Below are positions 20,101 through 30,922 of a stretch of DNA of 64,000 bases, in pieces (position 1 is the first letter of the stretch; the number at the start of each line of letters is the position of its first letter). Below the pieces are notes generated by a model that was not told where the DNA came from, did not search any database, and saw nothing but the letters and a program-made list of their open reading frames with translations. The stretch covers positions 5,890,501 to 5,954,500 of the forward strand of contig JANTQA010000051.1 in assembly GCA_027625915.1 (NCBI GenBank), in the 5' to 3' direction. The position numbers were made by a program, and so were the translations under genes. This stretch comes from Anaeramoeba flamelloides. Lineage: Eukaryota; Metamonada; Anaeramoebidae.

Positions 20101-22623
20101 CAAAAAAAGGGTAAAAAATAATAATTTACAAAAGATAACATATTGAATTTAATTGAAATTTTTGAAAAGTTATCTAAAAGAAAAATATTTGTATGTTTTC
20201 AATTACCTGAAACTCTTTTTATGAAAACCCAAAATTGGAAAGTTGTTTAAATTACATGTTTTTAAAAGTTTGACTTGTAAAAACTTTTAAATTGAAAGTT
20301 GTTGCATTGTGATCTTCTAATTCCTTTCAAAATTTGGAACAATTTCAAAAAAAACAAAGTGTTGTTAAGTAAAAAAAGTGACTACAATTTTTGTGCTATT
20401 CTTGTCGAGCGTGTGTTTCAAAATATAATCCTTGCTTTTTTTCTTCTTGTTTCAATGAAATATCCAATTCACTACCAATAGTCTACCTAAGTTCAAATCA
20501 ATTTTTAACGTAAATTCCTTGGTGTTTTCAGTAAAAGTTAAATTATGAATGCAATTTTTTCGTAATTTTCTCAGTTTTTTTGGAATTATTTTTATTTTTT
20601 TGATGATAAAAAGTAATGACAAAAATTTATTCAATTTTTTTGAGATAAATTTTCTAATTTGACCATTTCATTTTTATAGAATTTCTTTTTAAATAATCGA
20701 ACTTTAAGAAACCAATACCAAATTTAATTGAGGTTTATTGTCAATTTCTTTGATCCTTTAAAGTATAGGTCTTCTATAAAAATGAAATACCCTTTTTTAT
20801 TTTGAAACACAGATTTAAACTTTTCTGCACCACTTTATTTTAACAAAGGTAATTCTTGATTTCAACAAGCTTATTTGGGGAAGGTGGATCTTACTTATTT
20901 GGTCTTCTAAAAAAAGAAAAGATTTGTTTAAAATACACACTTTCCCAAGTCTTTTTTATTGGTTTGATCATTGATCAATTCCGCACAATCATCAAAACAT
21001 ATTTATAGATTCAAAACATAATGGAATAAAACCAAAAAATCTAATCATAAAAAAAATATTTAAAAATGAAAGATTCGAAGATTCAACTCTGGTTTTCCTT
21101 TAGGTTTGCCTTCTTTTCACAAATAAAGAAGTGAATGGTATTTTGATTTCAAAGTTTCAATATCCCAAGGCACTCAAAAAACCCATTTTTCTGAATTTTT
21201 CTCAAAATTGAAAATTTTCATAAATGGTAAAATGAGCCTGCTCTCATAAATATGTAAATGACAATCGAAAAAAAAAAGAGGAAAAAAAAAAAAAAAAAAA
21301 AAGAAAAGAAAGAAAAAATGAAGAAAAGAAATAGAATAGAGGCACGATTACCTTTAAAGCCCATAAAATTTCGTCTGTTATGGTTTTTTTTAAAAGCACT
21401 CTGGATGAGTTTGTTAATTGCAATTTTGAAATCCGAAGTATGTTAGTACTGCTGGTGATTTTCTTGATTTGGTTAAAAATTTTTGAAGTTTCTTTCCTGA
21501 CTGATTTATCGATTAGTTTATTTTTCAGTTTATTTGTATGCTTTTCGATCTTAATTTTATTCTCAGTAATGTTCTCTTCGATTTCCTTTTTTTCCTTGTC
21601 TAATTTTATAAATTCCTTTGACTTGAAAATTATTTTCAATTTCTCTTGTTCATTTTTTTTGTTGTCTTTAATGGTTTTGCCTATTGATGATCGGATTGAG
21701 TGCAGATCGTTTAAAATCTCCATTTTTTCGTTCTTCTTTTCCTTGAGCAAGCTTTTACAGTCGTTGTACCTTTTAATGAGTTTGGATTGGTTATGCTTTT
21801 CATATTCCCTGAAGAGTTTTTTTTCTAATTGCTCCAATTGCGAAATGGAATATGTGATCTGTTTTTGATACTGCTGTGGGTTTTCTTGTCTTTCTTTGAT
21901 CATCTCCTTGATCTTGGAAATTCCTCCCAAGATCTCGTTTAAATAATCTTTGATTTTGGAGTTGCTCTCTTCTTCTTGCCTTATATACATATTTTGTTTT
22001 CCAATCAAGATTTGGGCTGGTGAGCGCTTCACCTTAATTCTGTACTGCCTGATTTCATCTTTTAAAACTTTGATTTTCTTGTTCAAGTCGTTGATCATCG
22101 TTCGGATCTTGATAATGAGTCCGAGAATTCGTAGTTTTTTTTTTGTTTTATATTGCCTCACCCATACTTCATACATGACACCGTTTGGGATTTTGTGTGG
22201 TATCACGTACACATATCCGTAAAACTCATTTTTGTTTTGTGAGAAACTTATTTTTGTCTTGCTCTTCTTCTTGCTCTTCTTCTCATCTATTTCAAGGACA
22301 GAGCAAGAACGGAATTTCAGTATGATGTCTAAGGCATACTTGGGTTTTTGTAAGGCCTGGCTTGCATACAGCGGCAACAACTTCTTTGTTGGTGAACCTA
22401 AAAATTCTTGGTTGGTTGCACACAAATGTAAGAATGGGATTGAGGATCCTCGCAAATTGAAACCAAACATTTGGCTCGCTTGCTTGGTCATATCCAAAAC
22501 ATTCCCATTCGAGTCAACGCGTAAGACAGATTTCTTTTTTTTTGAAAGCCTTTTTATTTTTTTTTTCAAAAGAACTAAACTCGTTTCTCTTGGAAGATTT
22601 TCATACCCCAATTTATTTCCCAT
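14172..22623 (-). CDS. PAS-like / coiled-coil / RGS / DUF547 signalling protein, four exons
   Basis: Probable G-protein signalling regulator. RGS domains speed GTP hydrolysis on G-alpha; DUF547 is a conserved domain of unknown mechanism. Exons: 22623-21352, 16796-16684, 16557-16326, 15296-14172; introns GT-AG, phases matching (0, 2, 0). The ATG at 22623 follows a stop-rich AT leader and gives MGNK, a possible myristoylation start. Exon one has a PAS-like fold (VDSNGNVLD, about residues 40-170) and long coiled coils (about 170-400). RGS begins LEEFKNLPIAFEYF with FWLDMQDWYKC, and an intron splits it before DEMVEYIIQTYIDQSG and DYSITMFDELKQ. DUF547 shows FFINIYNLLFVHSLILF and the closing LVPHIFNKYRFHFG. 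Total about 914 residues. The last three exons belong together firmly. Joining exon one across a repeat-filled 4.55-kb intron is inferred from strand, phase 0 on both sides and absence of any other gene; it may instead be a separate gene. Confidence 0.7.
17371..17397 (+). repeat. 7-bp tandem repeat
   Basis: Three to four copies of GATTGTA in tandem (AAGATTGTAGATTGTAGATT and on). Short microsatellite-like tract. Confidence 0.8.
17455..17995. repeat. Modular palindromic repeat, copy 3
   Basis: Carries the palindrome pair TTCTGGAAAAGCTAACGGCGG / GCCGTTAGCTTTTCCAGAAT plus CCTAGAACACTTCACAGATA and CTCTACGGCACTTGACAGTA modules. It ends directly against a minus-strand LINE 3' end at about 18000. 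Within an intron of the RGS/DUF547 gene as modelled. Confidence 0.75.
18000..19000 (-). mobile_element. LINE C-terminal fragment, decayed
   Basis: On the minus strand the order matches the 30923-32230 LINE: a segment near 18790-18990 encoding KTRMPNNKRRYKLKKKLELL-like residues (LINE counterpart LKIYRRKYKLIEKLDFL), then the zinc-finger block near 18160-18200 (GATCATTTTTTCTGGTACTG against GATCATTTTTTATGGGACTG), then the 3' end at about 18000. A palindromic-repeat segment at 18360-18610 interrupts it. Reading frames are broken. Confidence 0.7.
18360..18610. repeat. Palindromic repeat inside LINE fragment
   Basis: Contains TTTAGCTTTTCTAGGCTTTA and a run of degenerate ACTCGATAACACTCTA / CACTAGACGGAACTTGACGA units like those ending the other copies. 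Both flanks are LINE sequence, so this is a second insertion into the same fragment. Confidence 0.55.
19130..19810 (+). repeat. Dispersed repeat family A, copy 2
   Basis: Aligns along its length with 330-1200 and with 24280-25575: GTGAAGCGTGTAGATCTCCA, CAAAGAGAGACACTCAATTT, AATCAAATTAAATCGATTTT and CAACCAAAAGAAGTGCAATT. Non-coding. Lies in the modelled large intron. Confidence 0.75.
19916..20850. mobile_element. Composite TIR element family 2 with nested insertion
   Basis: The left tip AAATCAAAATAATGCG (19925-19940) and the right part 20405-20850 (GTGTTTCAAAATATAATCC ... ACTTTATTTTAACAAAGG) match the two ends of the family-2 element at 23521-24004. Between them, 19945-20405 is bounded by an inverted pair ACAAGAATAGCACAA / TTGTGCTATTCTTGT, suggesting another element inserted near the left end. 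Boundaries approximate. Confidence 0.5.
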
Positions 22624-23520
22624 CAAAGCTGTCTTTCGATTGAATAGAAATAAATTGAAAAAAATGTTAAATCAATGGCGAGAAAAAAATATTCACTTTA
22701 TTTTTTTCAGCAGGTAATTATTGTTTATGTAATTTGGGTCACAACTTTCATATTTTTTTGTATTTCACACAAAGACAGCACTTTAATTGTTTTATTGGAG
22801 TTGAAAATGACAATAAATAAAAAAAGATTGATGTTTGTGTCTACTTTTATATTCACAACTAAAATTATTCTTCAATTTTTCTCTCAACAAAGGATGTTAC
22901 TAGATAACTGAGAGAAATAAGAACTTGTTTTTAATTTCTTTCTTGCAATGAACTTATGTTGCATTGAATTTTATTCTTTTAATTTTCATTTCGCTGAATA
23001 AGTGTAACACAATCACTTTTTCTTTGGGAAATTGAAATTACATTTTCATCAAAGAAAGTAATTTTGATTTTGATGTTTTTTGGAAATGAGATTTCGCAAA
23101 AGATTTTTTTGTTTGCATGGTTGTTGAAGTCATTTTGTGAGAGTTACATCAAATGGATTTTGTAACATATCGTTGAAAATTATTTCAGAATGTATATTTT
23201 GATAAGGTGAAATATTACTCTGAGTTTTTAAAGTCTAAAAGAGTTCAAAGTTTCATCTTTTTATCTTTTTTCCAATTTTGAGATTTGAATTCAGGTTTGG
23301 ATTCTTTGTTCATCCAATACAAGGCAAATAACAAAAAATCCATCAAGTAATTAGAAACTGAACATAAATTTTCATCTATTTCTTGTAAATCCGATCGATC
23401 AAAAAAAAGAAGCAAAATTGAGCAAAAATTTTTTCCCATTTGTTATTTATAACCATACCGTCCCTCTGTAAATCCAAAAAAAGAAAATTTCTCGAAATTT
23501 AGAAACCAATAGTAAGAGTG
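22624..23520. other. Upstream region of the PAS-like exon, no gene seen
   Basis: AT-rich. Would hold the promoter of the minus-strand gene starting at 22623. Open frames at 22675-22911 and 23245-23439 show no recognisable content. Confidence 0.45.
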
Positions 23521-24004
23521 CAGTGATCAAAATAATACATTCACAAATACTTTTATATTTGTTTCAAAATATAATCAGTGTTTTTTTTTCTTCTTGTATA
23601 AGGCAACATCCATTTTACTGCACAATAGTATACCTAAGTTCAAATCTATTTTGTGGATCAACTATTTAAGGTTTTAAGTAGATTTTAAATGAAGAATGCA
23701 ATTTGCTCAAATTTTTTGTAATTTTTTCATTTTTTCTTTTGATGAATGATTGTTTTTATTTTTTGAGATAAAAATTTTAATAAAATTTACTGTATTTTTT
23801 GAGATAATTTTTCCGATTTGATCCGCCTTTTTTTGGATTTCTTTTTAAATAATACTTCTTTAAGAAAAAAGTACTCTATTAATTATTGTTTTTTGTCAGT
23901 TTCTTTGATAGGTTGAAGTATATACTTCTATAACAAAAAAAAAAACACACTTTTGATTTTGAAACACGTATTAAATTTTTTTGCACACTTTATTTTGACT
24001 ACAG
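23521..24004. mobile_element. TIR element family 2 (Tc1/mariner-like MITE), about 484 bp
   Basis: Ends CAGTGATCAAAATAATAC and complement of TTATTTTGACTACAG; TA follows the right end (24005-24006), while the left TA has mutated. The interior matches 20405-20850 and, reversed, 39343-39820. No coding capacity. Confidence 0.75.
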
Positions 24005-24279
24005 TAAAAAAAATCTTTCTTCAAAGCTTGTAAAAACTTTTATTAAATTCAGTTCTATTGCTAAAAGATAAAAATTTAAGGAAAATTAAGGTACAATGAA
24101 AATCTCAACTTAAAGAAATTTATATTAAATTTTTTTTAAACAAATTATTTTGTTCAAATATGAAATTTCGTGCCTTAATTTATAATTTTTTTTGTGCCTT
24201 TGTTTTATTTGAAAGTTTTTGTTTGAATTTGAAAACTCACAGTAAGGGTTGAGTCTTTGTTGTGAACAATGATTTTCTG

Positions 24280-25575
24280 AAAAAAAAAAAAAAATTTTGT
24301 CAATTTTTATGAATATCTAAAACAAATTCAAAATTTAATCAACATGTGAATGTACAATGGATCTCCAAAATTGATATTGAAAAACAAGTACACTTTTCAA
24401 AAAAAGTGCCAAAGAGAGACCCTCAAAAATCCATTTTGAATGGTGAGAATCTATAATTTTGGAAACAACTATGTTAGTTTTGAAGTGTTGATCTTTTTAG
24501 CTTTTTGAGATCTCAAAGATTTTTTCTTCTTTTTTTGTAATTTTTCAAATGAGTTATTTTTATCTCAGAATATTATAAAATCCTTCCTTTGTCAAAGCTA
24601 TTGGGAGTTTATAATAGTCACAAATTGGATTAAATCGAATTAAATTAGTTATGTACTAAAAAATAAATTTGATTACAGTCAGTTCCACTTTTAAGGCACA
24701 AACTTTCAACGAAATTTAAGGCACAAAAAAATTCCAAATTACGGCACAAAATTCAAATTCTAGTAAAATAAATTGTAAAAAAAAAAAATTCCAAATTTCG
24801 GGCCTTAATTTGAGATTTTTATTGTGCCTTAAATTAGGTTGAAAGTTTGTGCCTTAAAAGTGGAACTTGCTGTAACAGCCCTTGGAATTTTAACGCATAC
24901 TCAAAACAATCTAATAATTACAAAAAAAACATTAACTGTTCCATCTTAAAGAGTTGAACCTTTAAAAAATGTTTTTGTGCCTTATTAGTTTAATTGGGGT
25001 GTGAGTTAAATAGTTTACGGATTTTAAATTGAAGAAACTTAGGTTGTTTGAAATATAAAATAAGAAAACATTGAATTATTATTATAATGCTAGGTTTTTT
25101 GGAATTTATATTTAGAAGTGATTGGATTTTTTTGAAATGTTGATATTATAGAATTAAATATTCTTTTAAACCTATTTTTTTTTATTTTAATTTTTGACCA
25201 ATTAGAGAATTCAAGATCCTTTTTGATTTTATGGAATTTGAGTTTTTAAATCTGAATTTTTATCCCTGAGTTCTTTAAAAATTTTTTTATTTGAATTTTT
25301 TGTTTTTTAGACCCTTTGGATTGTTTTTTTTCTTATTAGGATTTTTAAAATTACAACACTTGGAAATTTTGGTTTTTGAAACAGAGAATCCTTAAATGAT
25401 TTTTTGTTTTTTTGTTCGAATTTATTGTCAAAGTAAATCTTTGCAAATTTTTTTTATTATTTGAAATTGTCAATTAAAAGAAGGACAATTCCACAAAACC
25501 CTGTTTAGTGAAGTTGATACTCGAGTATGGGGTAAATACACTGTAAAAGACTAGTGCCTTAAAATAGGTAAGTGA
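24280..25575 (+). repeat. Dispersed repeat family A, copy 3, interrupted by a MITE
   Basis: Longest copy. Shares GTGCCAAAGAGAGACCCTCA and TTTTTGAGATCTCAAAGATT with the other two. Its course is broken at 24676-24872 by a family-1 TIR element, after which homology resumes near 25020 (AATTGAAGAAACTT) and ends with CAATTAAAAGAAGGACAATT and a TAAAAGACTAGTGCCTT terminus similar to TAAGCGACTAGACCCTT near 1182. Confidence 0.75.
24676..24872. mobile_element. TIR element family 1, nested in repeat A
   Basis: Flanked by TA (24674-24675, 24873-24874). Ends CAGTCAGTTCCACTTTTAAG and complement of TAAAAGTGGAACTTGCTG. Inverted arms about 85 bp around a short AT centre. Younger than the repeat it interrupts. 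Confidence 0.85.
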
Positions 25576-26406
25576 ACAAAGGTAAAAAACATTTTGGTGA
25601 ATACAACAACAGTACTTGTTAGTGTTGTTAAAAATTTGGTCTGGTAAGTTTTTATTTTGGTACACTTATAACATGTTTGTTACAACATGACTTTTTTTTC
25701 AAATATAAATTATGATAACTTATTTTAAAAAAGGTTTTGTTTCTTTTACTTTTTCTTTTAATATTTTTTTGAAAATTTATTGTTTGGAAGAAAAAAAATA
25801 GATAATAAAACAATGAAAATTTGATCAAACAAGAAAAAAACACAAATTATATTATCTTGGTTTGTGCCAACACATTTTACCTGTTCCGTATTTATTGAAA
25901 AGAGAATGAAAGATGAAAAGAAAAATATACAAAATACGATTAATTTTTTCAGTTGTAAATTTGAAATCTCAAATTATGTAAAACTTTAAAGTGCTTGTGG
26001 TGGTTTCACAAAATTACAAGAACTGTTTTTGAAAATTCTTTTACGTTAAAGAATAGCTTTGTAACTTTTGAAAAAGGAATTAACTTTTGACACTGCTTTT
26101 TTGATCCTTTGAGTGTAATATTATAATCAAAATCCAAAAATATTCCAATTTTCTTAATATTAATTTCCTTACAATTCGATAATTTGAACGAGTATAACTT
26201 ACCCAAAAATGTTTTGATACAATTCCTCTAATTTTTTATGAAGACTCATAGATTTAAATATCCATTTTAACAGAATAATCTGATGATAATTATTGATTTT
26301 ATTTGAAAAGTGTCTTTCAAAATCATTTTTCAAAGATTTTTCTGTTTCTTCTTGACTTGTTTTGGTATTTTTATTTCAATAAACTTTTTTGAGCATTTTT
26401 ATATCT
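25576..26406. other. Intergenic, no gene seen
   Basis: Only AT-driven short open frames. Forms the upstream flank of the tRNA gene. Confidence 0.5.
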
Positions 26407-26487
26407 GCTAATGTGGCCGAGTGGTTAAGGCGCTGGATTTAAGTCCCAGTGGAAGTATCCGCGCAGGTTCGAGTCCTGTCATTAGCA
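26407..26487 (+). tRNA. tRNA-Leu (anticodon UAA)
   Basis: Acceptor stem GCTAATG pairs perfectly with CATTAGC, followed by discriminator A. D-arm TGGCCGAGTGGTTAAGGC, anticodon loop TTTAAGT with UAA at its centre, long variable arm TGGAAGTATCC typical of class II leucine tRNAs, T-loop TTCGAGT. One A-C mismatch closes the anticodon stem. No intron and CCA is not encoded. A T-rich Pol III terminator follows from about 26491 with a T9 run. Confidence 0.97.
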
Positions 26488-26799
26488 AAGTTTCTTTTTT
26501 TTTGATTTAAACTTCTTAATTCGTAATCTTGAGATCAAGTTTTAAAAGATTTTTTTTTCATTTTCTTAAACAAAAAAAAAAAAAAAGCAAAAAGCAAAAA
26601 ACAAAAAAAAAAATTTTACAAAATGAGAAAAAATGTTTTTTGATCAAATCATAGAAATTTTAGTTAGGGAAGAATAATGAATAAACTCAAGCATGTGTAA
26701 ACACACATCAAAAAATCTGATTAAAATGAAATACAAATATAAACATATTAAAACCCTATAAAAAAATCATTCACCCATTAAAATCAAATTCTGAATTTA

Positions 26800-26960
26800 A
26801 ATATTCTTATAAATTGAAGTTGTCTATTCTAAGAAAAAAATTATTATTTTAATATTCAGTTTTATACACCAGAAATATTTGTTCTTCATCTAAAAATAAA
26901 AGAAAAAAGTAATAAAAAAAAAAATTGGGTAATTTATTATGAAATTTAGTTTATATATTT
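26800..26960 (+). repeat. Dispersed repeat family X fragment
   Basis: Matches the AATATTCATT...GAAATATTTATT...CTAAAAATA and TTTATTATGAAATTTAGTTT parts of the copies at 43440-43975 and 49995-50520. A reversed piece occurs at 34450-34620. Confidence 0.5.
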
Positions 26961-28204
26961 ATAAACTCCATTTCACTCAAAGGGGACAAGCCAAAAATGA
27001 AAAATTCACTTTATTTTTTAGAATCAACAAAAATAAAATTGTTTAGAAAAACAAGAAATTTTAAACTTTGTATTAGAGTTGATAATCAACAAAATACCTT
27101 AACAAACTATAAATTTCTAAAAAAATTAATTTTCAAAAAATTTTTTTGGCCACATTCATTGGAACTTCTCGTGCAAAATTCTCAATTTCTTTAGGAAATT
27201 AAAATTATTGATAATAAGATTTTTTACTTGTAAATGTATGAATTTTAAAAGAACATACAAAGCCTAACTTTTCTTTCATTGTTAATTTGGAGTTTCAAAT
27301 GATTTTTTTTTTGATATTTACTTTTGAAGATAAAAGAAAAGAAAAAAAGAAAAAAAAAAAATCAAAAAGCAAAAAATGAGAAAAAATAATTCAGAGCTAA
27401 AAATTGAAATTTAAGTTTGCAAAGAATAAAGAAACAAACTCATAGAATATATTCTATTTCTTCAATAAAACTGTGCGCCTTTGACTGAAAAAGAGTTTTT
27501 ATATTTCTAAACTCTTTTTCAAATAACATGCACAGAAATCATCAAGTATTATTCATAATTGAATCAAATAAATTGTAGTATCATTCTAAAATATAAGAAA
27601 CTTTTTAAAACATAAATAAAAAAACATCCAAATAAATATTTAAAACCCATTAAAACAAAACAATAAAAATTAAAATTAAATATTTTAAAAATGGTGTACA
27701 CTTTATTTGATATGGGAAATCTCGTTTTGTAAATTGTAAAAAATATTAAAAAACCAATAAATAACATTGAATAAGTTGAATTTGGAAAATGTTCATTACA
27801 TTTTATTGATAACTCTTTACATGTCAAACTTTTGTACTTTAAAGTCTCATTTTAAAGATAAAGCTATATTTCATCTGGTCTTTTGTTGGAATTATTTTTT
27901 TTTTTTCACAATTTTCTCTTGTTCCATGAATCAATTCAATAATGGTCTTTCTTAAATTCCTACATCTAACTCATTCGAAATCAGACTTAAACTGTTCCAG
28001 TTTTTATACTGGCAGATTATTTCCAAATTGGTTTCTTCTTATCTTGTTTTTTTCATTTTTCAACTGTTCAATATCCATAAATAAAAAAACATAAAATGAA
28101 AAAATGAATAATTTAAATCAAAATCACAAATTTATAATTATCTTATTAACAATCAAATTCAATAATATTCATGATTTGAGAGGTGTGCGCTTTTGTCTGT
28201 AAAG

Positions 28205-28241
<37 letters not shown>

Positions 28242-28244
28242 TTT
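26961..28244. other. AT-rich, no gene seen
   Basis: Contains a solo family-3 TIR-like end near 27477-27492 (CCTTTGACTGAAAAAGAG) and an (AT)n microsatellite at about 28206-28236. Frames at 26997-27194, 27564-27827 and 27767-27955 are unrecognised and AT-driven. Confidence 0.45.
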
Positions 28245-28912
28245 CAGTCAAAGGAACCGAGTTGTAATGGGTTAAATACACGTGTTTAAAGAGTTTGTAT
28301 AGATATTAGTAGAAAAAATTGTATTGGAAAATTTTCAAAACTGAAATCATTTTTTCACATTTTTGATTTTTTTTGATTTTTTTTTTAAAACGTCATTCAC
28401 TTACAAAAAATTTTTTTATTGCAAGATCGTATAGTCACTTGGTAAAATGTGTTACTCAAAAGGTTATTGAAACCATGGAAATGATTGTTGAGAAATCATA
28501 TTGATTTCTATAGGAATTCTATTCGATCTTTGATCTGATATTTAATAATAAATGTGAAAATTTTACACATCATTTACATTTCCTTTTTCAAATAGAGACT
28601 AAAATAAAAACACACTTCTTTTTGAGACTTGATTTCCTAAAATAAAAGTAGGGAAAACAAATTCGAAATTGTTTCCTATTTATTATTCAAATATCATTTA
28701 GATATTAAAATGAACATTGTTGTTTTTCTCAATAGAGCCCGAAGAATTTGAGTTTTTCAATTTTAAATTAAAATCTATTGATTAATTAGTATACTTTCGG
28801 ACACTTATCAACAATTCTCTGATGCGTATTGTTCTATTTATTTCTTATTTTATCTTCGAATGTCGTTTATATTTAATAATTGATATTTGAAAAATATTGG
28901 GCTGTTTGACTG
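28245..28912 (+). mobile_element. TIR element family 3, about 670 bp
   Basis: Ends CAGTCAAAGGAACCGAGTTG and complement of GGGCTGTTTGACTG. The interior matches the reverse complement of 41689-42370 (GTTTGTATAGATATTAGTAG; TCTATAGGAATTCTATTCGA). No long open frame, so it is non-autonomous. The CAGTC ends resemble family 1 and Tc1/mariner termini. Confidence 0.65.
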
Positions 28913-29345
28913 AAACAGAGTTTATTTCAATTTATTAGCGAATTTTCAATAATCGTTTAATTATTTTAAACAATACACACCCTTTCAAAAGTTGCAACTC
29001 ACCTGAAATAATAAATTGAAAAAAAGAAAATTATATCCTTTAGTATTCAGGACAATTAATAAATACAATCTGATTAATAATTAACTTTTAAATAATACCA
29101 AACATATAAAAACCTGATATTTTAAAGATTTTACTAAAAATCAAACCAAAAACTAAAAAAAAGTTGGTTATAATTTTTGAAATGAGTAAAACAGATTTTT
29201 TATCACTGAACTCTCAATGAAAAAAGTGTCAACAAGAATAATTTTTGCTCAATAATTAAATTCATTTTAAAAGACTTTATAAGTCTCAATTTTCTTAGTG
29301 GTTATTTGTCTTTTCTATGATCTTTTTTTTTCCACATGATCTTTT

Positions 29346-29398
<53 letters not shown>

Positions 29399-30904
29399 AA
29401 AAAAGAAAAAAAAATAAAAATTGAAACAAAAGAAAAACAAAAATTTGAAAAAACAGAAACAAAAGAAAAACAAACAAAAATTAGTAAAATTAGAAAAAAA
29501 TGTTCCGATCAAAAAATTGAAAATATTTTCCTAATAAGATTCCCCGATTAACACAAATAATAACTATAATTAACATTATAAAGTGAGTCATTATTTTCGA
29601 AAAATAGTTTAGATTTTTGAATGAAAATTTTATAAAACTATGATTTTAAAGCACCTCTCCAGATATAAATACAAAAGTTCCAGAGTTTTGTATTTTTTTT
29701 TATTTTCACTTTTTTAAAAGTTGTTTTCTAATTTTTTTCCAAATAATTTATGAAAAAAATAAGAACAAATAAATAACTAAATCTCATTGAAAGATCATAA
29801 TGAAACCACAAATTTCCGTTGGAATGGAATAATAAACACCTGAAATTTCAATTAAATTAGATCTTAAGTCGTACATTAAAATATATTATTTTTCCACACT
29901 TTCTTTTATTTTTTTCGATATATTTTTGATACATTATTGTTTTGGAATTTTTTTTAAAAGAAATTCCTTTAGTTGTTAAATACATTTGTGGTCTTAAATT
30001 CAGTTTCCAAAATAAAAAATTATTCTTTAATTTTTCATTTAGAAAATAAAATTTCATTTTTTTTTCTCTTCTCTTCTTTTCTTTTAGAAAAAAATTCAAT
30101 ATATATATATATATTATTGTGTTTGAATAATTCTTCCATTAGTAAATATTGCAATGATTAATTGGTTCCCATTTGTAACACCCCTTTTAATTCTATGGAA
30201 TATTTGCCCATTTACTTGGGAACATAGATTACTGTTTTTTCTAGATTGAACAAAGATTTAAAGCTTTTCAAAATCCATATTTTTTCAGTTTATACTCAAA
30301 ATATTCCTTTAAGGGATTTTAATATACAATTTCAAATTTTGAAACCATCCAAACTTGTAAAAGTAAATTTAAAAAATATGTAGAACAACTCTAGAAATTG
30401 TATGAGTTCCGAAAGTTGAAAAGGAAATTATGAAATATTAAAATCAAATTTTATCACTATTTAAGAAGGGTAAAGATTGTGAAAATTGTTTGGAATTGTG
30501 AAAAATTTATAATATTGTGTAAAAATAATAATTAGTGGGTAAATGTAATAGAGATTACAATACTATTTCATAATGTTTTTATCAACAATTTCACTTTTTT
30601 CACGGGAAATATTGCCTTTAAAAAAGAAAAGTGATTTCGGTAAAAAATCAACACTTAATGATAAGAATATGAGATAAAAATGATCTAAATCAAAGGTAAA
30701 GAGATATCTTCTAATTCAGATTCGAAGAAAATTAAAATAATAAATATAATATTCCATGAAATTCTTTTTATCCGATCAGTAAAAAATATGAATGAACTCA
30801 AAAAAAAAGTGAATCCTTAAAATATTATTCCGAAAATAAATTCGAATTTCTACTCCTTAAAATGACTGTTGGCTTTTTTTTTTAATTGATTCTTTGAAAG
30901 TGAT
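28913..30904. other. AT-rich, no gene seen
   Basis: Includes a poly(A) run of about 50 at 29347-29396 followed by an A-rich tract to 29490, which produces lysine- or phenylalanine-rich spurious frames on both strands. It could be the tail of an old retroposed copy, but no body is recognisable. Confidence 0.45.
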
Positions 30905-30922
30905 AAAATCAGTTCTTTTTTT
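30905..30922 (+). repeat. Target-site duplication, left
   Basis: AAAATCAGTTCTTTTTTT, identical to 32231-32248 immediately after the LINE poly(A). Confidence 0.9.

Noticed and set aside
21244-21351. Phe/Ser-rich tail of the PAS-like frame
   Set aside because: Follows a clear donor (AAG then GTAATC) and is an A/T homopolymer tract, so treated as intron.
21380-22717. Plus-strand frames opposite the PAS-like exon
   Set aside because: Hydrophobic complements of a Lys-rich coiled-coil exon on the other strand.
25474-25843. Two minus-strand frames at 25.5-25.8 kb
   Set aside because: The first overlaps the end of repeat A; the second is AT-driven with no recognisable residues.
29295-29551. Lys-rich and Phe-rich frames at 29.3-29.5 kb
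   Set aside because: Produced by a poly(A) run and following A-rich tract on both strands.
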